Assembly: GCA_026014745.1 (NCBI GenBank)
Contig: JAOZHS010000001.1
Location: 186,001-250,000 of the forward strand
Direction: 5' to 3'
DNA: 64,000 bases
Source: Candidatus Bathyarchaeota archaeon
GTDB taxonomy: Archaea > Thermoproteota > Bathyarchaeia > Bathyarchaeales > Bathycorpusculaceae
Shown: positions 51,460 to 58,552 of the stretch, piece after piece
Layout: the number at the start of each line of letters is the position of its first letter
How positions within the stretch are numbered: the stretch's first letter is position 1
The notes under the pieces: model-generated
Seen by the model: only the letters and a program-made list of their open reading frames with translations
Databases searched by the model: none
What the model was told of the DNA's origin: nothing
Position numbers and translations under genes: made by a program

Positions 51460-52003
51460 CCCCAAAATTGTGGTCCTACGCTGGGGACACCGACCGCAAC
51501 GTGACGTACGCTTAACCACGCATGTCGCATTAACCGCTAGGGCGCTTTGTGCTTCGGGTTTCATACTCTCCGACATAGTTGATGCACACCTTGAGGAAAC
51601 CGTGACAAAAATCACTCGAGCTTGGGGCGGAGACTTCCACTTCGAGATGGGTACCTCTTGGAAGCATGCAGTACGCGACTGGAAAAACAGCGGCGGTGTG
51701 GTGGTGCATCTCACCGCTTATGGCGAAAACATCCAGACAAGCGATGTCATGACCAGAATCAAGGCGCAGAGCCGACCCGTGATGTTGCTTGTCGGTAGCC
51801 AAAAGGTTCCCGGCGAATTTTACTCCTCAGAGGTGTCAGATTTTAATGTGGCTGTCGGGAATCAGCCTCATTCGGAATGTGCTGCTTTGGCGATTTTTTT
51901 GGACAGATATTTCTGTGGGGATGAACTCTCAAAAACGTTTGACAAGGCACGCATCGAAATTGTTCCCAAAGATCGCGGTAAAGAAATCAAGACGCATCTG
52001 TAA
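51425..52003 (+). CDS. tRNA (cytidine(56)-2'-O)-methyltransferase
   Basis: aTrm56, an archaeal SPOUT methyltransferase that methylates C56 in the T loop of tRNA. The signature VLRWGHRPQRDVRLTTHVALTARA is at about 16-39 (in parts), with GFILSD and later VGSQKVPGEFY and NVAVGNQPHSE forming the trefoil knot that binds SAM. Length 192 from ATG 51425. It overlaps the hflX end by 35 bases, in one operon. Confidence 0.92.
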   Translation: MEHSKPTPPPSNPKIVVLRWGHRPQRDVRLTTHVALTARALCASGFILSDIVDAHLEETVTKITRAWGGDFHFEMGTSWKHAVRDWKNSGGVVVHLTAYGENIQTSDVMTRIKAQSRPVMLLVGSQKVPGEFYSSEVSDFNVAVGNQPHSECAALAIFLDRYFCGDELSKTFDKARIEIVPKDRGKEIKTHL

Positions 52004-52080
52004 TCTATAGAGTTTGGGTAAGAAGAGTTTTATTGCACCGTGTCGCAGTATTATAGGTGTCAAAAGGAAAATCCGAGATT

Positions 52081-52593
52081 ATGTTATCGACAATTGATGA
52101 TGCAACTTTAACTAAAGTTGCTTTGGCCCTCGGCGAAGAAGACGCCGTTAAACTTATCGAGCACCTCAAAGGTGTCGAAGAAATCACTGACGACGAAATC
52201 GCCAACAAAACCGGTATACGCTTAAACTCGGTGCGCAAAATCCTCTACAAACTCTACGATCACTCGCTTGTGAGCCTTCGCCGAACACGAGACCCCAAAA
52301 CGGGCTGGTTCATTTTTCACTGGAAACTCCAACCTGACCAGTTGGAAGGATTCATACTTAGCCAAAAACGCCGCGTACTTGAAAAACTCAACGTACGCTT
52401 AGAATACGAAAAGAACCATGACTTCTACTTCTGCGGCTGCGCTGACTGCAAACGAGTGCCCTTTGAGGACGCCGTCGAATTGGTTTTTCACTGCTCCAGC
52501 TGCGGCAAACCCCTAGTTCACTATGGCAACGAAGTTATGATAGTGAAGCTTTCTGAAAAAGTCGAGATTCTAAGGAAGGAACTCGGTGAGTGA
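52081..52593 (+). CDS. tfe: transcription initiation factor E, alpha subunit
   Basis: TFE helps open promoters. A winged helix is at about 10-80 (AVKLIEHLKGVEEITDDEIANKTGIRLNSVRKILYKLYDHSLV, read in parts). The zinc ribbon has CGCADCKR...CSSCGKPL (about 115-145). ATG 52081 is preferred: the TATA-like TATTATA near 52048-52054 places the transcript start close to it. GTG 52057 is in frame and would add eight residues. It is overlapped by the HD gene by 8 bases. Confidence 0.93.
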   Translation: MLSTIDDATLTKVALALGEEDAVKLIEHLKGVEEITDDEIANKTGIRLNSVRKILYKLYDHSLVSLRRTRDPKTGWFIFHWKLQPDQLEGFILSQKRRVLEKLNVRLEYEKNHDFYFCGCADCKRVPFEDAVELVFHCSSCGKPLVHYGNEVMIVKLSEKVEILRKELGE

Positions 52594-53116
52594 GGCGCTT
52601 CCGAGTAGGGAGCAAGCAACCAAAATTTTAGTCGCCAACCTTTGCCCCACCCCCGTCATTCACCACTGCATAGGCGTCACAGATTTTGCAGTAAAAATCG
52701 CCCAGAAACTCCAAGAACGGGGCTACTCCATCAACTCGGAACTGGTGCAGGCAGGCGCGATGTTGCATGACCTTGGACGCGCAAAAAGCCACTCCGTCGC
52801 TCACTCAGTGGTAGGCGCTCAACTTGCGCAGTCGCTGGGGTTGCCTGAGTCAGTGGTTAACATCATCAAGCGGCATGTCGGTGCAGGCATCACCGCAGAT
52901 GAAGCCGCCGCGTTAGGTTGGCCAAACGATAACTATGTCCCCCAATCGCTGGAGGAAAAGGTGGTGGCTTACGCGGATAAACGCGTTGGACACCGTGACC
53001 CTGTGCCTATCGAAGCGGAAATCCAGCGGCTACAAAAGGAAAACAAGCCTGCCGCGGCAGAAAGAGTTAGAAAGCTCCATGAAGAGATAGTGGCTATGCT
53101 AGGAGAAACCCCATGA
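52586..53116 (+). CDS. HD-domain phosphohydrolase (HDIG type)
   Basis: 176 residues with the HD signature: HHCIGVTDFAVKIA near 26-39 (first His), MLHDLGRAKSHSVAHSVVGA (HD pair about 60-62 and further His), KRHVGAG, and a distal Asp in YADKRVGH. This is the archaeal HDIG family near tfe whose substrate is unknown (a nucleotide phosphate or RNA 2'-phosphate has been suggested for the superfamily). Start GTG 52586, with AAGGAA about 10 bases upstream. It overlaps both tfe (8 bases) and the following gene (4 bases). Confidence 0.85.
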   Translation: MSEALPSREQATKILVANLCPTPVIHHCIGVTDFAVKIAQKLQERGYSINSELVQAGAMLHDLGRAKSHSVAHSVVGAQLAQSLGLPESVVNIIKRHVGAGITADEAAALGWPNDNYVPQSLEEKVVAYADKRVGHRDPVPIEAEIQRLQKENKPAAAERVRKLHEEIVAMLGETP

Positions 53117-53865
53117 CCAACTTAACCCTGCTTGTGAAAGCATCTCACAATGTCCAAATCAAACAAATCGACGCCCTACTCCAAGACGAATTCTCAGAGT
53201 TAGATGTAGAAGCCAAAATATTGGGCACACCCCAAAACCGCTGGGTCCAAGTCTACGTTTCAGGCGAAGACGAAGCCATCGCTACCAGCTTTTTGCGTAA
53301 AAAAATCGGTCTCTGCCCCGTCACACTCGACAACATAGAGGACGGCGCCGTCTTGAAGGGTTACCTCTCAAAAGTTGACCTGACCAAAGAGGAACTCAAA
53401 GTTGATGTAGGCGTGCTTCAACCCGCCCCGACTTTGGCTACTGTTTCGTTGGCTTCTCTGCGGACACAACTGTTTGGAGGCGAAAAAGTTGATCTTAAGC
53501 GGATTGCGCAGAATTTCGCCTTAGCCGAAGGCTTACCCATATACGTGAAGATAACTAAAGGCGAGTTGGGTTTGTCGGCTGAGTTGGCGCCTGAGCAAGT
53601 TGAAAAGTTGCTTGGTTGGCGGCAGTCTCTTTTAGATAGGCTTATTGTCTTGGCTGTCTCCAAGGAGACGGTTGATGACGTTTTGGAACGGACTCATCTT
53701 AGTCGAGACGTTATTTCGGTGGAGCCTTTGGGGCTCTTTGAGTATGCGTTGACGTGTAAGTTGGGAACGGATGCGGCTGGGTTGGTTTCGCGGCTTGGGC
53801 GTTATATGCGTTATGGTATATTTGTGGTTTTTAACGCAAAACGGAGCTACGGGGTTATCGGTTAA
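53113..53865 (+). CDS. DUF2110 family protein
   Basis: 250 residues of the archaeal DUF2110 family. The opening TLLVKASHNVQIKQIDALLQDEF, the VSGEDEAIATSFLRKKIGLCP stretch and the central LGWRQSLLDRLIVLAVSKE fit. The order tfe-(HD)-DUF2110 recurs in archaea, which suggests a transcription or RNA role, still unproven. Four-base overlap with the HD gene. Confidence 0.8.
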   Translation: MTNLTLLVKASHNVQIKQIDALLQDEFSELDVEAKILGTPQNRWVQVYVSGEDEAIATSFLRKKIGLCPVTLDNIEDGAVLKGYLSKVDLTKEELKVDVGVLQPAPTLATVSLASLRTQLFGGEKVDLKRIAQNFALAEGLPIYVKITKGELGLSAELAPEQVEKLLGWRQSLLDRLIVLAVSKETVDDVLERTHLSRDVISVEPLGLFEYALTCKLGTDAAGLVSRLGRYMRYGIFVVFNAKRSYGVIG

Positions 53866-53930
53866 CAGGAATTAACCTTATAATAATGATCATTGATAGT
53901 AGAACTCTAATTAAAGAGGGAGAGGGGCTC

Positions 53931-54089
53931 ATGAGCCAAATTGATGAGAGAGGAAAAAAATACCGAATAGATATCGGCGCCTATGGTAGCATAGGCATTG
54001 AAGCACCAACCAAAGAAGAATGCCTTGAATTATTCAAAGAAGTAACCCGCACACGACGCGACTCCAAACTAGACGAAGCTATCAGATAA
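53931..54089 (+). CDS. small acidic/basic protein
   Basis: Unrecognised 52-residue protein, MSQIDERGKKYRIDIGAYG then IGIEAPTKEECLELFKEVTRTRR. ATG 53931 has GAGAGGGG seven bases upstream; the frame starting at 53886 is less likely. A compact beta-alpha fold, possibly RNA-binding. Could be a Bathyarchaeia-specific family. Confidence 0.5.
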   Translation: MSQIDERGKKYRIDIGAYGSIGIEAPTKEECLELFKEVTRTRRDSKLDEAIR

Positions 54090-54136
54090 CGTCCACTACG
54101 CCACTGTTCTCAGACGCATAAGTTGGTATTAAGCGG

Positions 54137-54322
54137 TTAGAGCACATCGTGCTCTTCATGGCAGTGCGCCTCATAGTCCTCCCGGTTATCATAAACCTGC
54201 TGGTCTATGGGACACCTAAACTTTTTTTCGTTAGTAATCTCCGGGTCAGGAACCGTCACCCTAGGCGCAGTCCTTCTCAACCCTTCATCCTCATAATCGC
54301 TGGCTTTATTCTCTTCAGACAC
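54137..54322 (-). CDS. small C2H2 zinc-finger protein
   Basis: Unrecognised 61-residue protein. Acidic N-terminus, then RCPIDQQVYDNREDYEAHCHEEH: a C-x(?)-C2H2-like finger (Cys and His pattern CPID...HCHEEH) in which the second Cys is lacking or distant, so metal binding is uncertain. GTG 54322 is preferred because GGAGGTGA ends five bases upstream; an ATG further up at 54394 lacks a site. Confidence 0.55.
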   Translation of the reverse strand: MSEENKASDYEDEGLRRTAPRVTVPDPEITNEKKFRCPIDQQVYDNREDYEAHCHEEHDVL

Positions 54323-54450
54323 GCTTTCACCTCCAACAAAAACAGGCACTAAGCATAGGGCGTTTTTATGGCATTTAAAAATGTGTGACTGCACCCAGCC
54401 AACAACTAAAATAGAAAAAGAAAATTGGGGAAAATAAAAACAGAAATTTG

Positions 54451-54873
54451 TTATGCTTCGGTTTGGCTTGTTTTTTTGTGGTGGTAAACTACGCCTACTC
54501 CGCCCACAACAATAGCCAAAACCACTGCAACACCCGCAATAATTAGGGTATAGTCAGGACCCGTTGATGCTGTGTCTTGGGTGGCGATTAGGTTTCCTTG
54601 TGCAGATTCGTCAGTGTATCCTTTTTCTCCATCCATTGTGTAGTAGGTTTGGTTGCCGTCGTCGGTTGAAGTTGAGTTGTCAGCGAGATGGTCTGGTAGG
54701 GGTGTAGCGTCAGATGTGTCTCCGCTATCAGGTGCTGGCGCGATGAGGGGCGCCTCGGTTGTGGTGGTGGCGGGTTCAGGAACTGTATCTTCGGCGGCTG
54801 CCAAAGAAACAAATCCTGCGCAAAGGAGTACTGTGGCTATGAGGGAGAGGGCGACTAAGTTTTTGTTTTTCAT
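54451..54873 (-). CDS. small secreted protein with Thr/Pro/Asp stalk and C-terminal anchor
   Basis: 140 residues from ATG 54873, with AAGGA seven bases upstream. A signal peptide (residues 1-27, ends AAAED), then a low-complexity Thr/Pro/Ala/Asp region, then a membrane helix (about 110-130) and a short HHKKTSQTEA tail. It is a surface stalk protein with no catalytic domain. Confidence 0.6.
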   Translation of the reverse strand: MKNKNLVALSLIATVLLCAGFVSLAAAEDTVPEPATTTTEAPLIAPAPDSGDTSDATPLPDHLADNSTSTDDGNQTYYTMDGEKGYTDESAQGNLIATQDTASTGPDYTLIIAGVAVVLAIVVGGVGVVYHHKKTSQTEA

Positions 54874-55110
54874 TTTTTTTCCTTCTGATTGTTTGCTGTT
54901 AGACGCTAAGTTGAAGGGTTTATTTAGCACCAAGCCCGCGAACGTCGCGTCCAATTTTTGGAACAAAACAAGATAGCAGACTTCATATGGCGGGGTTCAT
55001 TCGTGCGTTGCTAGGCACAGTCACATATCCTTAAACTCTTAAAAAATCCCCTTTTGGTTAGGCAAGGAAAGAAACAATCAATCCTCAATCGGTTTAATTT
55101 TTGCTCTATC

Positions 55111-55119
55111 AGGAGGTGA
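55111..55119 (+). promoter_or_regulatory. nine-base ribosome-binding sequence without an adjacent normal start
   Basis: AGGAGGTGA matches the 3' end of archaeal 16S rRNA along all nine bases. There is no ATG, GTG or TTG at normal spacing. A CTG at 55121 opens a 16-codon frame ending TGA at 55169-55171, which overlaps the ATG of the next gene (55168). It may drive a short coupled leader peptide, or be chance. Confidence 0.35.
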
Positions 55120-55167
55120 ACTGCCTTTTCCTCAGATACTTCAACTTCAAAACAAACTTCTTCAACA

Positions 55168-55467
55168 ATGAACATCGGTCTCGCGCTAGCTATGATTGGT
55201 AGCATAACTCTAATAATTGTAGGCGGGTTAGCGATGCTGGGGATTTTCGTTTTAATCTGGTATCCGCTGTATGCTTTGGCGGCTTTTTGGTGGGGGCTTG
55301 TGATTTTGATTATCGGCATATTAGCTCTTAGCGCATCCAGATGGGCTAATAATACTGGGGTCGCGCTTTGGTTAATTATTTTGGCAATCGTGGCGGGGCT
55401 TTTTGGCGCTTGGTGGGGGTCATGGCTAATCGGTCTAGGCGCAATCATCGCACTAGTAACAAGGTAA
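55168..55467 (+). CDS. small hydrophobic membrane protein
   Basis: Unrecognised 99-residue protein with about four hydrophobic segments (5-28, 30-52, 62-82, 84-97), only a few charged residues (Arg at two points) and no signature. Start ATG 55168. Confidence 0.5.
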   Translation: MNIGLALAMIGSITLIIVGGLAMLGIFVLIWYPLYALAAFWWGLVILIIGILALSASRWANNTGVALWLIILAIVAGLFGAWWGSWLIGLGAIIALVTR

Positions 55468-55619
55468 TCTCCATAACGTTATGCCTCTGGCAAGAACAAT
55501 AAGGTAACACTTGAGCAAGCCAACTGGCGACGACTTAAAATCGGATTCGACCAGCGTGTCCTTGGCCTTAGGTGTGTTGCGCGTAAATTTAATATCGCTA
55601 CAAGCCTCTAAGAACGGTT

Positions 55620-55697
55620 ATGGGTGAAGCCAACAGCCGCTTACGCTTACCGCTCATTGTGATTTTAGTTGTAAGTCCATTGGTCCCACGGAGTTGA
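55620..55697 (+). CDS. 25-codon leaderless ORF before the surface protein gene
   Basis: ATG 55620, encoding MGEANSRLRLPLIVILVVSP and five more residues, then TGA. TATA-like TAAATTTAATAT (about 55584-55595) lies 25 bases earlier, so the mRNA could begin at or next to the ATG. The stop TGA overlaps the TTG start (55694) of the surface protein as TTGA. A leader peptide or a small membrane peptide is possible. Confidence 0.35.
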   Translation: MGEANSRLRLPLIVILVVSPLVPRS

Positions 55698-56314
55698 CAG
55701 GATTGAAACTGGGGCGGATCGCGACAATTCTGCTGAGCCTTGTAATTATCTTAAGTGTTATGTCCTCAAGACCTGTTACCGCCAATTTTCATGAGCCGCC
55801 ACCAGTTATGCAAATCGTATCTCCCGCAAATAATTGCGTCTATAATCAATCGGGCAATCTGTTGAATGTGACAATAGTGCTGTCGAGATATAATTACGCG
55901 TTCGAATTTGAGGCTATGAGCTGGCTCAATTATAGCTTAGATGACCAGTCGGATGTAGCCCTAACAATAATTCGCCAATATGCAGATGGCCATCATGGTC
56001 CAGGTCACTATGAGATTGCCCTCTGTACTCTTCCAACTTTGGCTGAAGGTCTACACTATATTCATGTTCACGGCGAGTCCACGTTCAATGCGACCCTAGA
56101 TTCAACCACTTATTTTACAGCAGCCCAAGTAATAACAACCCCCAGCCCAGTCATACCCTCCCCCTCACCAACCCCAACACAAGCAACATCTACTATCAGC
56201 CCCACTCCAAGCCCGACCGTGCCAGAGTTGTCATGGTTAGCGTTTTTACCATTATGCCTGATAGTGCTATCCGTTGCGTTAGTGTTAAAGCGCCGTAATT
56301 TGTTGAGTGCTTAG
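55694..56314 (+). CDS. secreted surface protein with C-terminal anchor
   Basis: 206 residues, TTG start at 55694. Signal peptide about 1-30. The ectodomain opens MQIVSPANNCVYNQSGNLLNVT, a pattern shared with the protein at 35034-35687, which has INSPQNNTDY in the same place. A Pro/Ser/Thr stalk (about 150-178) is followed by VPELSWLAFLPL, a membrane helix and RR. The 'VPE[FL]' block before the helix resembles C-terminal sorting signals handled by archaeosortases, but that is weak evidence. Confidence 0.65.
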   Translation: MTGLKLGRIATILLSLVIILSVMSSRPVTANFHEPPPVMQIVSPANNCVYNQSGNLLNVTIVLSRYNYAFEFEAMSWLNYSLDDQSDVALTIIRQYADGHHGPGHYEIALCTLPTLAEGLHYIHVHGESTFNATLDSTTYFTAAQVITTPSPVIPSPSPTPTQATSTISPTPSPTVPELSWLAFLPLCLIVLSVALVLKRRNLLSA

Positions 56315-56368
56315 CTACGCCTATTGAGTGCTAAAACAAGCGCAATTCAAGCGCCTTTTGTAAAATTA

Positions 56369-56446
56369 TGGTGGGCCGAGCCGGACTTGAACCGGCGACC
56401 TTTGGCTCGTAAAGCCAACGTCCTAACCAGGCTAGACGACCGGCCC
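56369..56446 (-). tRNA. tRNA-Val (anticodon TAC), CCA encoded
   Basis: Minus-strand cloverleaf: acceptor GGGCCGG with TCGGCCC, D arm GTCTAGCC...GGAC, anticodon stem TTGGC/GCCAA with loop TTTACGA (anticodon TAC), T arm GCCGG-TTCAAGT-CCGGC, discriminator A at 56372, encoded CCA at 56371-56369. It reads GTA. No intron. Confidence 0.95.
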
Positions 56447-56750
56447 CCTGCAAACCTCACGGTGAGGCTTGATTTAAAGGTGCTTGAAAGAAAATGGCGT
56501 CGGTTAATATTAGAATTTTGTTTTCTGGCGCCGTATCTGGCGATTCTTGGCTTGTTAAATCGCATATTTGGCGCCTATTTGGATGCTAATATCCAAGGTA
56601 TGCTGAAACGATAGAGGGGAGGGGCTAAGCGGGTATATTTGGAGCCTATTAGAGGTTCTATGCAGAACCCTAAGGGGGGTAGGTACGTATTGGCGGAAAA
56701 CAAGCGCATTAGCATGTTGAAAACCAGTAGTTAAAGAGCAATCTGGTGGG
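56447..56750. other. 304-base gap with element copy C
   Basis: Upstream of tRNA-Val (which runs the other way) and downstream of the small membrane gene at 56751-57083 (also minus). It contains copy C of the dispersed element and its extra left piece at 56566-56596. A plus-strand open frame through 56324-56614 crosses the tRNA and is rejected. Confidence 0.5.
56566..56727 (+). repeat. dispersed intergenic element, copy C with an extra left module
   Basis: The 84-base core is 56644-56727, with CCTA-AGGGGGG-TAGG (56670-56684) and the invariant end ATGTTGAAAACCAG (56714-56727). A module ATTTGGCGCCTATTTGGATG at 56566 differs by one base from the same piece in copy A. It continues as a TTGGAT-GCTAAT-ATCCAA hairpin (56579-56596). 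A second ATTTGG-GCCTATT joint is at 56636-56650, so the left module is present twice here. Confidence 0.7.
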
Positions 56751-57083
56751 TTACTTGAATTTGCCCGCCATAAGCTCCCGAAACAGGTAGATGATGATGG
56801 GGATGTTTATGATGACGCGGAAGGCGTTTATCCAGACCTGATAGTAAATCAAAATCCCCATACTGGTACTCATTGTGTAGCCTAAGGTGAATATGGCAAA
56901 GGCGACGCCCCATTTTCGGCAGGACAACACGCCGCCGATTGAGACCACCCATAAGGCGATTTCTATCCAATTGTTGAGGTCCTCCACGTCTCCATTTAGA
57001 ATCAACAGCGCCATTAAGCCGATGTTGATTATCATCCAGACGACTATGCCGTAGATTAATGGGGAAGGTTTGGTGTGAGACAT
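56751..57083 (-). CDS. small membrane protein
   Basis: Unrecognised 110-residue protein with four hydrophobic segments (about 8-28, 35-52, 58-80, 82-102) and a short charged tail RELMAGKFK. ATG 57083 follows A/T-rich DNA. Convergent or overlapping frames in other phases look accidental. Confidence 0.5.
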   Translation of the reverse strand: MSHTKPSPLIYGIVVWMIINIGLMALLILNGDVEDLNNWIEIALWVVSIGGVLSCRKWGVAFAIFTLGYTMSTSMGILIYYQVWINAFRVIINIPIIIYLFRELMAGKFK

Positions 57084-57190
57084 TACTGCTCAAAATTATT
57101 GGATTTGGTTTGGTTATATGATTTTGGGTGCCAGACGCCTCTGGGCTGGTTGGGTTGTGGATAATTTTAAAATGAGCTTGTCGTATCCTA

Positions 57191-58552
57191 TTGTTGGGTG
57201 ACGGGTTGGAACGGCAAAGTCTAGGGGCGCTGCTACAGAGGCATTACCAGTTAATCATCATATTAACCGCAGCCCTCCTCATCACCGTCTCAATGGGTGG
57301 CTACACAAATTGGGACAGCCAACTTGAATTTGAAGCCGCCCAAAACATCCTAAACCACGGCTTCCCAACCGTAACCACAGGGCTCATCATCAATCAGCCG
57401 CCGCTGGGCTTCTACCTCGACGCACCCCTCTTTCTGGCGTTCGGAGCAGACTACAATGTGGGCGTGTGGATTTCCGCCGCGTTTGGAGTCGCCGCCGTCG
57501 CACTCGTCTATGTCCTGGGCAACCTGCTATATGGGAAACGTACAGGGTTGGTGGCAGCGGGGCTTTTTGCGGTTTTGCCATGGCATGCCTACATCTCAAA
57601 GATTTTCCTAATCGACAACCAATGCCTCTTCTTTAGCCTCCTCTTCTTAGCCGTAGCCATCATAGCAATACGGCAGAATTCTGATCGGAAACTGCTGGCA
57701 GCGGGGATGCTTTTTGGGGTGGCGTTTTTGATTAAGCTCTTTGCCGTGTTTATGCTGGTTCCGTTGCTGCTGATTGTGTTCTTCCAACGTGCCACCTTCA
57801 AAGTGACCCTGCGAAGGGTTCTGATGTTTTTGGCGCCCACAGCCATTTTGCAAGCCGTTTGGTTTGGGGGATTTGCTAACCAACATTTTTGGGGAGTCTA
57901 CTTCACAAGCGACTTCACCCACCCCGTGCTCATCGCTGACCCTAACCCGCTGTTTCTACCCCGACTGCTCATAGAAGGCGGCGGCTGGTACCTGTTTTTA
58001 GCGGCGCTACTGGCTCTATCAGTTACGGTGCTGTTTGGGCGTGCTCTTAGAGGACGTCGATGGCCCGACGCCGTCTGCCTCGGCACCATCGCAACCATCA
58101 TGGGGTTGGATTTGCTGTTGGTGTTTGGGTTTCATCTGCTGGTGCCCTACGTGAGCGCCTTCAAATACAACTACTTCACCATTCCCTTCTTCTGCCTCCT
58201 CGCGGCATCCATAGCCGACAAAGGCAGCCTAATGCTTGAAACTGCAGAACCTCGGTTGCGGCAGAAGACTTTGGGGCTCTTGACTGTCGGGGCAGGACTG
58301 AGCTTGGTTTTAGCTTCGCTTGTTTGGAGCATTCAGCTTCTTATGGCGTGGAGCGGCTTTATCGCGTTTGAAGTAGATTCCAACGCTCACTATTTCCCCC
58401 TCGATGTCTACTCGGCTCCTTTGGACATGGGCTTTTTTGGGGTAGCCCACAACGTTGCCTTTGTGTTGTTGGTGTTTGGTTTGGCGTGGCCGCTGCTGGT
58501 GTGGGTGTTAAAGAAGCCTATTGGCTGGTTAGTTATGGTGCTTCAAAGCTAA
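57191..58552 (+). CDS. GT39/ArnT-like glycosyltransferase
   Basis: Multi-pass membrane enzyme of about 453 residues of the PMT_2/GT39 superfamily, which transfers a sugar from a polyprenyl phosphate outside the membrane. The first extracellular loop has TNWDSQLEFEAAQNILNHG: the Asp expected for catalysis is kept, but the next acidic residue of the DE pair is Ser. The INQPPLGFYLDAPLF loop is typical. About 11 hydrophobic segments. Start TTG 57191 is uncertain; TTG 57194 or 57206 may be used. It converges on the MFS gene by four bases. Confidence 0.85.
   Translation: MLGDGLERQSLGALLQRHYQLIIILTAALLITVSMGGYTNWDSQLEFEAAQNILNHGFPTVTTGLIINQPPLGFYLDAPLFLAFGADYNVGVWISAAFGVAAVALVYVLGNLLYGKRTGLVAAGLFAVLPWHAYISKIFLIDNQCLFFSLLFLAVAIIAIRQNSDRKLLAAGMLFGVAFLIKLFAVFMLVPLLLIVFFQRATFKVTLRRVLMFLAPTAILQAVWFGGFANQHFWGVYFTSDFTHPVLIADPNPLFLPRLLIEGGGWYLFLAALLALSVTVLFGRALRGRRWPDAVCLGTIATIMGLDLLLVFGFHLLVPYVSAFKYNYFTIPFFCLLAASIADKGSLMLETAEPRLRQKTLGLLTVGAGLSLVLASLVWSIQLLMAWSGFIAFEVDSNAHYFPLDVYSAPLDMGFFGVAHNVAFVLLVFGLAWPLLVWVLKKPIGWLVMVLQS

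Noticed and set aside
55011-55448. 145-codon minus-strand frame
   Set aside because: Antisense of the hydrophobic small membrane gene; Pro/Ser/Ile-rich and without a plausible start signal.
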